A DNA stretch of 15,606 nt from JBOHHR01 sp050740975 (lineage in GTDB: Bacteria; Pseudomonadota; Gammaproteobacteria; JBOHHR01). The stretch's first letter is position 1. Each line of letters begins with the position of its first letter. Under the pieces are notes generated by a model that was given only the letters and a program-made list of their open reading frames with translations, searched no databases and had not been told where the DNA came from. Made by a program: the position numbers and the translations under genes. The DNA lies in NCBI GenBank assembly GCA_050740975.1, contig JBOIEE010000293.1, positions 1 through 15,606 of the forward strand. Reading direction: 5' to 3'. This document shows, in pieces, positions 1 to 7,063 of the stretch.

Positions 1-2
1 AC

Positions 3-597
3 ATCGACCGCCCAGCGCTCAAGCCGCTGCCGAACGAACGTTTCGAGATGGCGGAGTGGAAGTACTGCCGGGTCCCTGTGGATTATCACGTGGAAGTTGA
101 CCACAACTACTACAGCGTCCCTTATACCCTGCTCTACGAGCAACTCGAAGCGCGCTTCACCCCATCCCTCGTCGAGCTCTATTACAAAGGCCGCCGCCTC
201 ACCTCCCACAAACGCCTCTACGGTCGCGGGCAGGCCTCAACACACCCTGAGCATATGCCTCGTAATCACCGTGAATACCGAGAGTGGTCACCACAACGTT
301 TGATCCATTGGGCCTCTAAAAGCGGCCCGGCAACCGCGCAGATGATCACCGAAATCTTGCGCCGCCGACATCACCCCGAACAAGGCTACCGTGCCTCGCT
401 CGGACTGATGCGCTTAGGCCAACAGTGGAAGCCGCCTGCACCCGCGCACATCGGCTCGGCGCCTATGGCTACCGTACGGTGAAAAATATCTTGAGCACCG
501 GCCTTGACCGCTTGTCCTCAGAGGACGAAACGGCCAAGCCCTTAGCCCCCACGCCCCACCACGACAATATCCGGGGCGCGGCTTACCGCGGCTGCTC
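3..597 (+). pseudogene. istA: IS21-family transposase IstA, 3' fragment with frame break
   Basis: The reading frame is already open at the window edge and gives the C-terminal beta-barrel region of an IstA transposase (DHNYYSVPYTLL, then YYKGRRLTSHKRLYGRGQ), then the helical tail with GYRASLGLMRLG. Near 421-425 the match jumps to another frame (EAACTRAHRLGAYGYRTV, later HHDNIRGAAY). About five residues normally found between the two parts are missing, so a small out-of-frame deletion is the likely cause. The normal stop is not reached: the sequence runs into the istB tail near 597-615. The DDE catalytic core lies upstream of the window. Family assignment is firm; the exact end is approximate. 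Confidence 0.8.
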
Positions 598-611
598 AAC
601 CGTCTCGCCCG

Positions 612-812
612 CTTCGATCGGAGCACGCCTCAACCTTGATCGCAAGTCAGCTCCCCATCAAAGATTGGCATGCCGTTATCGGAGACCCGAATCAGGCCGA
701 CGCCATCCGCGACCGGCTGCTTCATAATGCCCATCGCATGGAATTGAAAGGGCCTTCCATGCGTAAGACCAAGAGCGCTCCCACGCCCACAGAGCATGGG
801 CACAAAGCGTAA
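612..812 (+). pseudogene. istB: IS21-family helper ATPase IstB, C-terminal remnant
   Basis: The frame reading ASTLIASQLPIKDWHAVIGD, then ADAIRDRLLHNAHRMELKG, and ending in TAA at 810-812 is the C-terminal tail of IstB. IstB is the AAA+ protein that helps IS21 transposase select and join target DNA. The Walker A and B region and everything N-terminal to it are absent. The fragment follows the istA tail directly, whereas an intact istB would add several hundred bases, so an internal deletion joined the two genes. The left edge of the fragment is uncertain by about 20 bases. Confidence 0.8.
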
Positions 813-1068
813 GCCACGGACTTCTCACCCACATGGCAGTCAGCGTACGATGTCCTTACTCCAGCAAAACAGGGGTACCTGAAGTAAGGGTCGAGCTGAG
901 ATCGAAGTTCCTGAGCGATTACAGGCGGTCACTTTTATCACCGACTCGCCCAATCGCCCTCGACCACCTTCGGAAGGTATTCGTCAATGCCAGTGCCCAG
1001 GATGCCGAATCGATAATATACTTGTCGTCAGCTGCGAGGACTATACAGGCAAACAAAACAACAAAACG
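813..1068 (+). other. IS21 3' noncoding segment without recognisable gene
   Basis: This lies between the istB stop and the iterated right-end repeats. An open frame of 94 codons from 833 has no recognisable domain, no convincing ribosome binding site and a composition unlike a folded protein, so I do not call it. It is probably internal to the IS, or later filler. Confidence 0.4.
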
Positions 1069-1160
1069 ACGTCGTCACTTCGTTCCGATGAGTGATCAAG
1101 CACTTCGGATTAGGTGATCACAATGCTCGGAATCAGTGATCACAATCGCTGGAATACACA
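1069..1160 (+). repeat. Iterated right-end repeats of the left IS21 element
   Basis: Imperfect units of 22-23 bp follow one another: 1084-1104, 1105-1126 (TCGGATTAGGTGATCACA start) and 1127-1149 (TCGGAATCAGTGATCACA start), then a partial unit TGGAATACACA from 1150. A more degenerate unit precedes at about 1069-1083. All share a core resembling GTGATCA. Tandem transposase-binding units like these are typical of IS21 ends. The element probably terminates at the CA near 1158-1160. Confidence 0.75.
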
Positions 1161-1268
1161 GGAAAGCCATATCCCCCGATTTTTCCCTGCAGGAGGTCGC
1201 CAACGAGGGGACGAAGGGGCTGGTAAGAAGGAAGACACAGTCTATCCAAGACGAGAGCGTATTGACCC

Positions 1269-1286
1269 TTCCGGAGGGCTCCGGAA
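1269..1286. terminator. Short perfect hairpin just downstream of the DUF457 gene
   Basis: TTCCGGA-GGGC-TCCGGAA forms a 7-bp stem with a 4-base loop, five bases past the stop of the minus-strand gene at 1292. There is no T-tract on the exit side of the minus strand, so its strength as an intrinsic terminator is doubtful. Its position fits a 3'-end stabilising or terminating hairpin. Confidence 0.4.
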
Positions 1287-1291
1287 AAGAT

Positions 1292-1855
1292 CTACTCATG
1301 CATCTTGGAATCTGTCGGTCTGCGGGTAACGTAGATCAAGGCCAGCACCGGTAAAAAAACACATAGCTCATACATGATAGTCCAGAGATTCTCCAAACTG
1401 AATAGCTGCTCAAGATTTTTATGTCGGACGCCGTAGAACAGGGAGAAAGGGGCACCGATCTTTTCCTGGGAAAAGGGATAAAAAAAAGCAATCCCATAGG
1501 CACGTTGTAGACCTAAATTCTGAGAACTGAGGAAATCCATCAGATCATGGGAGCCGATCAGAAGGAAGACGGTAAAAAAACTCCTGATCAAGGAAGAATG
1601 GTCCTGACACAGGGTGGCGAAGAGGAGCGAGGTTATGATAAGAAACGATGCATTGTGTGTCATCTCACCATGGAGGATATTGAATCTCCCATAGAAGAGA
1701 AATCCGACGAGAAAATCGACGTCCGGAAGATTGGCCAAGAAGATATACAAGGCTATGGTTTTCCAGCGACGAAGGGGATCTGAGAGATGCCTCCGAGGGG
1801 AGAGAACAAGATAGAGGCCGAGGCCCATCAAAGAGTGTCCGACCGGTGACGCCAT
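1292..1855 (-). CDS. Membrane-bound metal-dependent hydrolase, DUF457/YbcI-like
   Basis: The 187-residue protein starts MASPVGHSLMGLGL, the usual opening of the DUF457 (YbcI/YdjM-like) family. The expected polar residues follow: His7, PDVD with Asp45 and Asp47, HGEMTH with His62 and His67, and HDLMD with His103, Asp104 and Asp107. They sit between hydrophobic segments at about 33-56, 70-82, 90-106 and 160-176. The family is thought to be an inner-membrane metal-dependent hydrolase; substrates are mostly unknown. The start is well supported by the family pattern, but no ribosome binding site is visible because an IS630-like end lies about four bases upstream. The gene may therefore be poorly expressed. 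It lies on the same strand as the sugar/efflux genes and could once have been part of that locus. Confidence 0.8.
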   Translation of the reverse strand: MASPVGHSLMGLGLYLVLSPRRHLSDPLRRWKTIALYIFLANLPDVDFLVGFLFYGRFNILHGEMTHNASFLIITSLLFATLCQDHSSLIRSFFTVFLLIGSHDLMDFLSSQNLGLQRAYGIAFFYPFSQEKIGAPFSLFYGVRHKNLEQLFSLENLWTIMYELCVFLPVLALIYVTRRPTDSKMHE

Positions 1856-1860
1856 AACTA

Positions 1861-2081
1861 ATGTAGCGTTTCACAAATGGCTATACATTTACAGACTGCT
1901 TCGCCATCATTTCGCGAGCGCGCTGGATCTTGGCGAGGTTGTCCGCACCCTTGGCGCGCCAGCGATAGGGCTTGGGATCGAGGTTGCGCTCCGCGAGATA
2001 GGTTTCGATAGCTTGAGTAGGCTCGCGAATATTGTTGAAGCTGCCCTCACGGATGGTGTCCTCGCTCACGTCGCGGAAGGA
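1861..2081 (-). pseudogene. IS630-family transposase, C-terminal remnant (minus strand)
   Basis: On the minus strand the frame SFRDVSEDTIREGSFNNI, then AIETYLAERNLDPKPYRWRA and LAKIQRAREMMAKQ, ending in TAG at 1881, matches the C-terminal end of IS630-family DDE transposases (typically FRD..TE..LRRGVF...ELI.AI..Y....N..PKPF.W). The N-terminal helix-turn-helix and most of the DDE core are missing beyond about 2081. Bases 1861-1880 look like the IS630 terminal sequence, and TA at 1859-1860 would be its target dinucleotide. It is dead, but it marks an insertion immediately upstream of the DUF457 gene. Confidence 0.7.
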
Positions 2082-2241
2082 ATTAGTCTGGGGGCACGTC
2101 AAGCAGCGTCTGGCCAAAACGCTGGCGGCAACGAAGGACGAGCTGAAACGACAGGTGCGACGCGCTCTTCGTGCTCTTCAGCGAACTCCACGCCTCGTCG
2201 CATCCTTCTTCAGCCATCCCACCTGTGCTTATGCCGCTTGA
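2082..2241 (+). pseudogene. IS630-like DDE transposase, C-terminal remnant (plus strand)
   Basis: The plus-strand frame ELVWGHVKQRLAKTL, then DELKRQVRRALRALQRTP and LVASFFSHPTCAYA, ending in TGA at 2239-2241, resembles the C-terminal end of IS630-type DDE endonucleases. There a W(G/A)H(L/V)K motif carrying the last part of the catalytic core is followed by an L-rich helix and RP..(L/V)..F. Everything upstream of about 2082 is lost, and the sequence passes directly into the opposite-strand remnant at 1861-2081. The two remnants differ in sequence and so come from different elements. Confidence 0.6.
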
Positions 2242-2294
2242 CGCGCTTTACTTTTATGCAAACCTTGATAGTATACGTCAAAACCACGGTGAGT

Positions 2295-2313
2295 CCTCCG
2301 GCAGAGCCGGGGG
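2295..2313. terminator. GC-rich hairpin downstream of the TolC-like gene
   Basis: CCTCCGGC-AGA-GCCGGGGG forms an 8-bp stem with one wobble pair, about 29 bases past the tolC-like stop on the minus strand. There is no following T-tract in either direction, so it could be a REP-like element or a processing barrier rather than an intrinsic terminator. Confidence 0.4.
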
Positions 2314-2341
2314 CTTATCTCACTGAGTTAAAACTTGCCAT

Positions 2342-3715
2342 CTACAAACCCTCAATGGCTGTCCTTAACGTTCCATACTCGATTCGGGCGTTATACTTGG
2401 CTTGGGCGAGACTTTTGTGCGCGCTCGCGAGGGCCGCCTCTCCCCTAAGGAGATCTGCCAGAGGAATAAGGTCTTGCTTATGTTGTTTGCGTGCGTTGCG
2501 TACGACCTCTTCTTGAAGCTCAACCGCCTTTTTCGCCGATGGAACCTGCGATTGGGCGTTTGCAAAATTACGATGGGCCTCAATAACTGCTTGCGCCACC
2601 TCGCTCCTGATTTGGTCGAGAGCTCGTTCTTCCACTTGCATAACCTCGGCCTGCTGCTGGACTTTCAAGTTTACGGTGCCAAAATCGAAGATGTTCCAAC
2701 TCAAGCGTGCAAAGGACCGAAGAGACCAAAAATCGGTAGGAAGATCGTAATCATCGGTCGTGCCAATCGATAGTCCAACGTCGACTATCGGGTAGCGTTC
2801 GCTGTTTGTGCGTGTGAGCACCTCCTTGGCTAGTTGCACGATCGCCCCTTGGGCGAGGATCGATGGATGGCGGCTTCGCGCACGGGCTAATAGATCCTCA
2901 AGCGCTTCAACCGGAGGCACTGGCTCCTCTTTATCTACTAACTCCAGTTTCTGAACCTCATCAGAGATGGGATCGAGTCCGATAGCGGCCGCAAAGTTGC
3001 GACGGCTCGTGGCAAGATCAGTGAGAGCATTCGCAAGAGCGGCTTCTGCGGAAGCAAGCGAGGCCTCGGCAGAAAGCACATCCATTTTCGGGATTAGATT
3101 CTGCGCGAATCTCAGCCGTTCATTCTTAGCAATAAGCCGATTAAGTTCTACCAGTTGCTTGCTGATATCCGCTTCCTCTCTATCTGAAAGGGCTGTATAA
3201 AAGGTCTCCGTAACATTGCTAATCACATCATTGCTGGTCACCTCATGTTGAAACTCAACCGCTTCGTATGCAGCTTTAGCGACCCTTTCCGACGGAAGAG
3301 TCGTGACGGTGAGGTTGCCTTCCCTGACAATGGGGGCAACGAAAGCCAGGTTAGACGTGTAAAATGAGCCCTCCACAACAGCTTGCGTCGTGACCTCGTT
3401 GCCGATAATCACGCTCCTGTCCCCTGCTAAGGTGTTGCTCAACAGAGCATTTGCTGCAATAAACGGACGATATTGGGCTCCAATAGCGGCTATTCCGGTT
3501 TCCGCGGCCTGCTTCCTTGCTTCGGCAGTCGCAAGCGCTGGATGGTTACGCAGGGCTGCGTCAATCGCACGCTTTAAGTCAAAGACCCGAGCTTCCCTTG
3601 CGGGCTGGCCGTTATCGTTGACCTGGGCCTCTTGCGTCCATCCGTAAGAGGCGATGATTAGCGATGCAAAGGTGATAATCGTCCCCGTGCTCAGTAATTT
3701 TAATATATGGTTCAT
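2342..3715 (-). CDS. TolC-family outer-membrane efflux/secretion channel
   Basis: The protein has 457 residues from the chosen start, normal for the family. It begins with a signal peptide (MNHILKLLSTG, hydrophobic core TIITFASLIIA), then two copies of the outer-membrane efflux domain. The first copy opens with FDLKRAIDAALRNHPAL and continues through long Ala-rich coiled coils (LSAEASLASAEAALANA). The second opens with LEDLLARARSRHPSIL and ends with PLADLLRGEAALASA. The open frame extends 49 codons further upstream, but the internal ATG at 3715 is preferred because it starts the signal peptide and follows a GGGGAG/AAGG purine tract. TolC trimers form the outer-membrane exit duct for tripartite pumps and type I secretion. 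The adaptor gene lies 282 bp upstream on the same strand; no pump gene lies between them. Confidence 0.9.
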   Translation of the reverse strand: MNHILKLLSTGTIITFASLIIASYGWTQEAQVNDNGQPAREARVFDLKRAIDAALRNHPALATAEARKQAAETGIAAIGAQYRPFIAANALLSNTLAGDRSVIIGNEVTTQAVVEGSFYTSNLAFVAPIVREGNLTVTTLPSERVAKAAYEAVEFQHEVTSNDVISNVTETFYTALSDREEADISKQLVELNRLIAKNERLRFAQNLIPKMDVLSAEASLASAEAALANALTDLATSRRNFAAAIGLDPISDEVQKLELVDKEEPVPPVEALEDLLARARSRHPSILAQGAIVQLAKEVLTRTNSERYPIVDVGLSIGTTDDYDLPTDFWSLRSFARLSWNIFDFGTVNLKVQQQAEVMQVEERALDQIRSEVAQAVIEAHRNFANAQSQVPSAKKAVELQEEVVRNARKQHKQDLIPLADLLRGEAALASAHKSLAQAKYNARIEYGTLRTAIEGL

Positions 3716-3997
3716 ATGCCTTGCACTCCCCGCCCCCCTCGTCTCGCGAGGCGATCGAATCAGCAGCAGCACGAAATCGCGCCCCACCAAAAACGAACAC
3801 TTGCACCCGGTATAGCTCAGCGATGCGCCTACTTTTTGGCCACCCGCCGACGCTTTAATCACGGGTAAATTCGCAGGCGCCAGGCTTCCCTCGCCGCAAA
3901 GCCATTACCCGCACGTGGCCCTTAAAACGAGGGCCCATAACTTACACGCGCGTCTTATAGCTGGCTATTTCTACGTACCCTTGTTGAAATTCGAAAA

Positions 3998-5161
3998 TTA
4001 TTGCATCGCTGAAAAAGCCTGTAAATTGATAGCATCATTGTCCTTTAATCCCATAAGCCCGTAATAGACGACCTGCTCCCCCTTTTTTAATCCGCTGATA
4101 ATTTCAACCTTACCGGATACTTCTACACCCGTCTTGACCGCCCGTAAACGCGCCCTTGAGTTCTCTACGACAAACACGGTTGCCTCACCAGCATTCTTAA
4201 TGACAGCAGGCCTCGGTACTGTTAACGCTTTGCGTTGATGTTGAAGGCGACTATAAGCAGAAAGTCCCGGTCTAAGCGTTAAGCTGTGTTGTGATAGCTT
4301 AATGTAAACCTTAAAGGTTCGTGTCTCCGGGTCAACCTGCGGATCGATCTTTTCCACCTGCCCCGAGAGGATTACGTTTGGATAGGAATCAAAGACGACC
4401 TCGGCATTCTGGAGAAGATGTATACTGTCTATTTTTTCTTCCGGAACCTTCCCCAAGACGACTAGTGATTGCAGCTCGCCCAGCGAAAGGAGACTATCCC
4501 TGTTGGCGTTCACGGTTTCGCCTGGATTGACAATCGGCCTAGCAGCTTCAATAGGATCGCTTGCAAGCCCGACACGCCCCATGACCACCCCATCGATAGG
4601 GGATAATATGACGGCTCGTTGCAAATTATATCGCGCTACCTCAAGCTCCTCTGTTGCCTCGGTGTAGTCGGATTGGGCCTCGCGCATTGTCAAGGCCGCT
4701 TCTTCAAGCGTTACTTTAGCGACGACACCCTCGAAATAAAGATTAGATGTTCTTTGCCAAGACAACCGGCTATTCTTGAGCTTCGTCTCAGCCTTGGCAA
4801 GGGTGTCCTCGGCGGTTTTTGCCGCTGCAACCAAGAGCGTGGAATTTAATTCGATCAGTTTATCGCCCTTCGAGACGACTTGTCCGACATGAACGTGTAC
4901 AGCCTTGACCACTTCGGAGATCTGGGTTTTTACATCTATAATTAAGGTCGGTTCTGCGAGACTACTCGCTCCGATCACTTCCGGCAGCTTTTCTATCTTG
5001 GCCTCGGTAATTTTCACCGGGACCCCGGTTCCCGCTTTTCTGGCGGCCTCTACGTTATATTTAGCATACGTCTGAGCAACCAACAATCCGACCCAGGCCA
5101 CTAGGCTTGCCGCCACCAGGCCGGCCGATGACAAAAGAAATGTTGCAGTTTTCGTTTTCAA
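3998..5161 (-). CDS. HlyD/RND-type periplasmic adaptor (membrane fusion protein)
   Basis: The 387-residue protein has one N-terminal membrane anchor (about 9-30). The first half of the barrel-sandwich (lipoyl-like) domain is at about 72-107 (EVVKAVHVHVGQVVSKGDKL). An alpha-helical hairpin at about 108-182 follows, then the second lipoyl half (VILSPIDGVV, 184-193), a beta-barrel domain (about 225-310, ending LRPGLSAYSRL) and a membrane-proximal domain to the end. This is the standard order for adaptors bridging an inner-membrane pump to TolC. The start codon is TTG at 5161. An AGGA sequence lies about 14 bases upstream, rather far, and an in-frame stop lies just beyond, so no better start exists. 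The downstream partner is the TolC-like gene; the matching RND or ABC pump is not in the window. Confidence 0.9.
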   Translation of the reverse strand: MKTKTATFLLSSAGLVAASLVAWVGLLVAQTYAKYNVEAARKAGTGVPVKITEAKIEKLPEVIGASSLAEPTLIIDVKTQISEVVKAVHVHVGQVVSKGDKLIELNSTLLVAAAKTAEDTLAKAETKLKNSRLSWQRTSNLYFEGVVAKVTLEEAALTMREAQSDYTEATEELEVARYNLQRAVILSPIDGVVMGRVGLASDPIEAARPIVNPGETVNANRDSLLSLGELQSLVVLGKVPEEKIDSIHLLQNAEVVFDSYPNVILSGQVEKIDPQVDPETRTFKVYIKLSQHSLTLRPGLSAYSRLQHQRKALTVPRPAVIKNAGEATVFVVENSRARLRAVKTGVEVSGKVEIISGLKKGEQVVYYGLMGLKDNDAINLQAFSAMQ

Positions 5162-5576
5162 GCGATTAATCTGTTTCCTACTTTTACTTGTTTCCTAAAT
5201 AAACCGGTCAAAATGATTCAGCGTCATGGACGGTATCGGTCCGGTCGCAGTAGCTTGGGAGTAACGTGGACCCCATTGTCTGGACCACGATCGCTTAGAA
5301 ATAAGTAAAAATTGATCTTGTTGTCGTTAGCCTGCGTGGATATGTGGGTAACTGCTATGTAAGCTCACATTGAGCGGAGTCACGGATACCTTTCTTCAAG
5401 ATAGGTCATAGAACATGCTGCGTAGACACCCAGTATTGAATTCCATCAATATAAAAGGAATGTTGGCCTTAAGATTTTTTACCTTAGCGCTCCCTGCCCT
5501 CCCTCGAAAGCGTGGGCAATAATGCGCCGATATTATACCGGTATCGTTCTAGTTAAAGAGACACTATGGATCCGCA
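5162..5576. other. 415-bp intergenic region upstream of the adaptor gene
   Basis: No gene is visible. The segment is AT-richer than its neighbours and probably carries the promoter for the adaptor/TolC pair, but I find no clear -35/-10 pair. TTGACC near 5209-5214 (minus strand) has only a poor -10 partner. At 5267-5288 the sequence TGGACCCCATTGTCTGGACC resembles a terminal repeat of IS3-type elements, without any transposase beside it. A 10-bp palindrome, ATACCGGTAT, lies in the last 50 bases, after the stop of the barrel-protein gene. Confidence 0.4.
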
Positions 5577-6728
5577 TTATAGCTTTGCAATCGGATCTTC
5601 TTCTTTTAACCTTTTTCTGGCAGCATCCAACAGTCTGTAAACTTCCTTGTTTTGCGCCGCACCGTTCTCTGGATGGCTAGCATCGATCTCGGGGTGCAGT
5701 ACGAAAATAATACTTATATTGGTCTTATCCAACCCTTCTACGCCTCCGAAGGCATATCGAAGTTCCTGCTTCAAACCCATTTCATCGCGGTCCGCCAGCA
5801 TTATTTGCTTTTGTCGTCGCTTTTCGGGTACCCAGAGTGGCCAATCATCGCTGATTCCAACCCTGATCTCCCCACTCAACGCCAGAGTGCTGAGGCGCGC
5901 TAGTCTACTCACGACATTGTTTTTATTTAAGGCACTGAGCTCCGGTTCCAAGCCGCCGGTTACAACCGAAACGCGACGTTTAGCCACGTCGATAAGAATC
6001 TCATCGGATTCCTTCGAATAGTGGTCACGCCTCCGATCCCTGAGCAGGCGCGGAGCCGATTTGGCCAATAAGGGTGTATTCGGGAAGGCCTTCTGATAGG
6101 ACTCCACCACCTGCAGACAAAAGGTCTTCCAAATATCCGCGGTCCATCCTTCTGCGAGGAACGCTCGGGAACCGCCTTTACTTGGCTGGGCGGTGAGATT
6201 GCCTAGGTGCCCGAACGCTGGTGCGATATACCAGATCAGGGGATTATTGTCGTATCGTTGGCCTATCTTTCGAACAAATTCTCCATATGCGCGCAAGTAG
6301 GCGTCATCCCACGTTTTTGGTACAGAAATTGGCGTGCCTTTTGAAACTCCACCCCCTCGAAACCCAATGTTAGTTATACCTCGGTCGTAAAGCCAATCTG
6401 GGGTCGCCGGATCGCGCGGATCCTGATCATAAGTCATGAACCCTAAGATAATTCCCTTTTTATATTTCGCAGCTAGATCTAATACTGCATCGATATCTGA
6501 AAAATTGTATTTCCCGGGTTTCGGTTCTATCTTCGACCACTTGAATGTCGTAATTACGGCATCTATTAAGGGGTGCCTAAAGAAATAATCCGGATTCCAC
6601 TCGCGTGCTTGCTTTGGCAGCCGCAAATAAAGGCCGGCTTTGTAGCGATGTTTCTCGACCCCTGCACCCGCTTCTATTTCGGCCGGTAAGAAAGCAACGA
6701 AAACGCACAATATGTAGCTCATAAACAT
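5577..6728 (-). CDS. Secreted TIM-barrel glycoside-hydrolase-like protein
   Basis: From Met at 6728 the protein has 383 residues. It begins with a hydrophobic export signal (MSYILCVFVAFLPAEIEA). A barrel follows in which FKWSKIEPKPGKYNFSDID (62-80) and the next GIILGF are typical of clan GH-A-like (beta-galactosidase/DUF4832-like) folds. Later landmarks are FGHLG (172-176) and DDWPLWVP (294-301). Both recur in the split gene at 12139-15606, so the two are paralogs. The usual Asn-Glu acid/base pair after strand 4 is not obvious, so catalysis is unproven and glycan binding is possible. The open frame continues 59 codons upstream, but that stretch is Arg-rich and unlike a signal. The nearest good ribosome site (AAGGAG) sits about 23 bases from this ATG, so the true start is uncertain. 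Confidence 0.7.
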   Translation of the reverse strand: MFMSYILCVFVAFLPAEIEAGAGVEKHRYKAGLYLRLPKQAREWNPDYFFRHPLIDAVITTFKWSKIEPKPGKYNFSDIDAVLDLAAKYKKGIILGFMTYDQDPRDPATPDWLYDRGITNIGFRGGGVSKGTPISVPKTWDDAYLRAYGEFVRKIGQRYDNNPLIWYIAPAFGHLGNLTAQPSKGGSRAFLAEGWTADIWKTFCLQVVESYQKAFPNTPLLAKSAPRLLRDRRRDHYSKESDEILIDVAKRRVSVVTGGLEPELSALNKNNVVSRLARLSTLALSGEIRVGISDDWPLWVPEKRRQKQIMLADRDEMGLKQELRYAFGGVEGLDKTNISIIFVLHPEIDASHPENGAAQNKEVYRLLDAARKRLKEEDPIAKL

Positions 6729-7063
6729 CCCGGATGAAGCTACACCTCGGCTCCTTTTCGTTAGGACACCAATTCTACCCTTAAATTGAAGGCAAAACAC
6801 GAACACCCCGTCTGTCAACTCTTTGTATAACCTCTGATATACGCGACGAACAACCTGAAGCCGCCTTACCGGCAGCACGTGCCGAGGCGGATGCCTTCGT
6901 TGCAAGACCGCCTACTATGCTTATTGACTGCCATGTAAACCGCACACTCTGGGCCAATGCAACCCGTTTATCGCTGAACGCTTGCATCCCTTTTGAGAGC
7001 TTGAGGTCCTCTCTAGTGCCCTGCACCTCGTCTGGATCCCAGTCTTCGATTTTTATCTACCTC
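6729..7063. other. 335-bp intergenic region with a GC-rich hairpin
   Basis: No confident gene lies between the glycosyltransferase stop and the barrel protein. A hairpin at 6861-6890 pairs CCGCCT with AGGCGG and CGGCA with TGCCG around a 5-base loop, with a 3-base bulge. It could be a REP-like or attenuating element. A minus-strand open frame of 81 codons (6781-7026) has a hydrophilic start containing LKLSKGMQAF but no recognisable domain. A perfect TTGACA (minus strand, 6813-6818) has no matching -10. Long spacing here, against the 4-bp overlap upstream, suggests the barrel gene may be controlled separately. Confidence 0.4.

Larger units (their letters stand above)
1..1160 (+). mobile_element. 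Degenerate IS21-family element (left copy), right portion only
   Basis: The block carries the 3' part of an IstA-like transposase, the 3' end of an IstB-like helper ATPase, and at 1069-1160 the iterated right-end repeats typical of IS21 elements, ending in CA. The left end lies outside the window. A frame break near 421 and an internal deletion that removes most of istB mean it cannot encode its own transposition. It differs in sequence from the complete IS21 element at 12244-14674, so the two are separate acquisitions. Confidence 0.8.

Noticed and set aside
833..1117. 94-codon open frame inside the left IS21 region
   Set aside because: No recognisable domain or ribosome site, and its end runs into the IS end repeats.
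1084..1149. CRISPR-like short tandem repeats
   Set aside because: Units are contiguous without spacers and sit at an IS21 end, where such repeats are expected.
5262..5290. IS3-type terminal repeat (TGGACCCCATTGTCTGGACC)
   Set aside because: Resemblance only; no second end, duplication or transposase remnant near it.
6790..6818. Promoter with perfect TTGACA on the minus strand
   Set aside because: The hexamer at 17-bp spacing is TTGCCT, not a -10 element.
6781..7026. 81-codon minus-strand open frame between the GT-C and barrel genes
   Set aside because: No known motif and a low-complexity Ala/Ser/Arg middle; kept only as a note in the intergenic entry.
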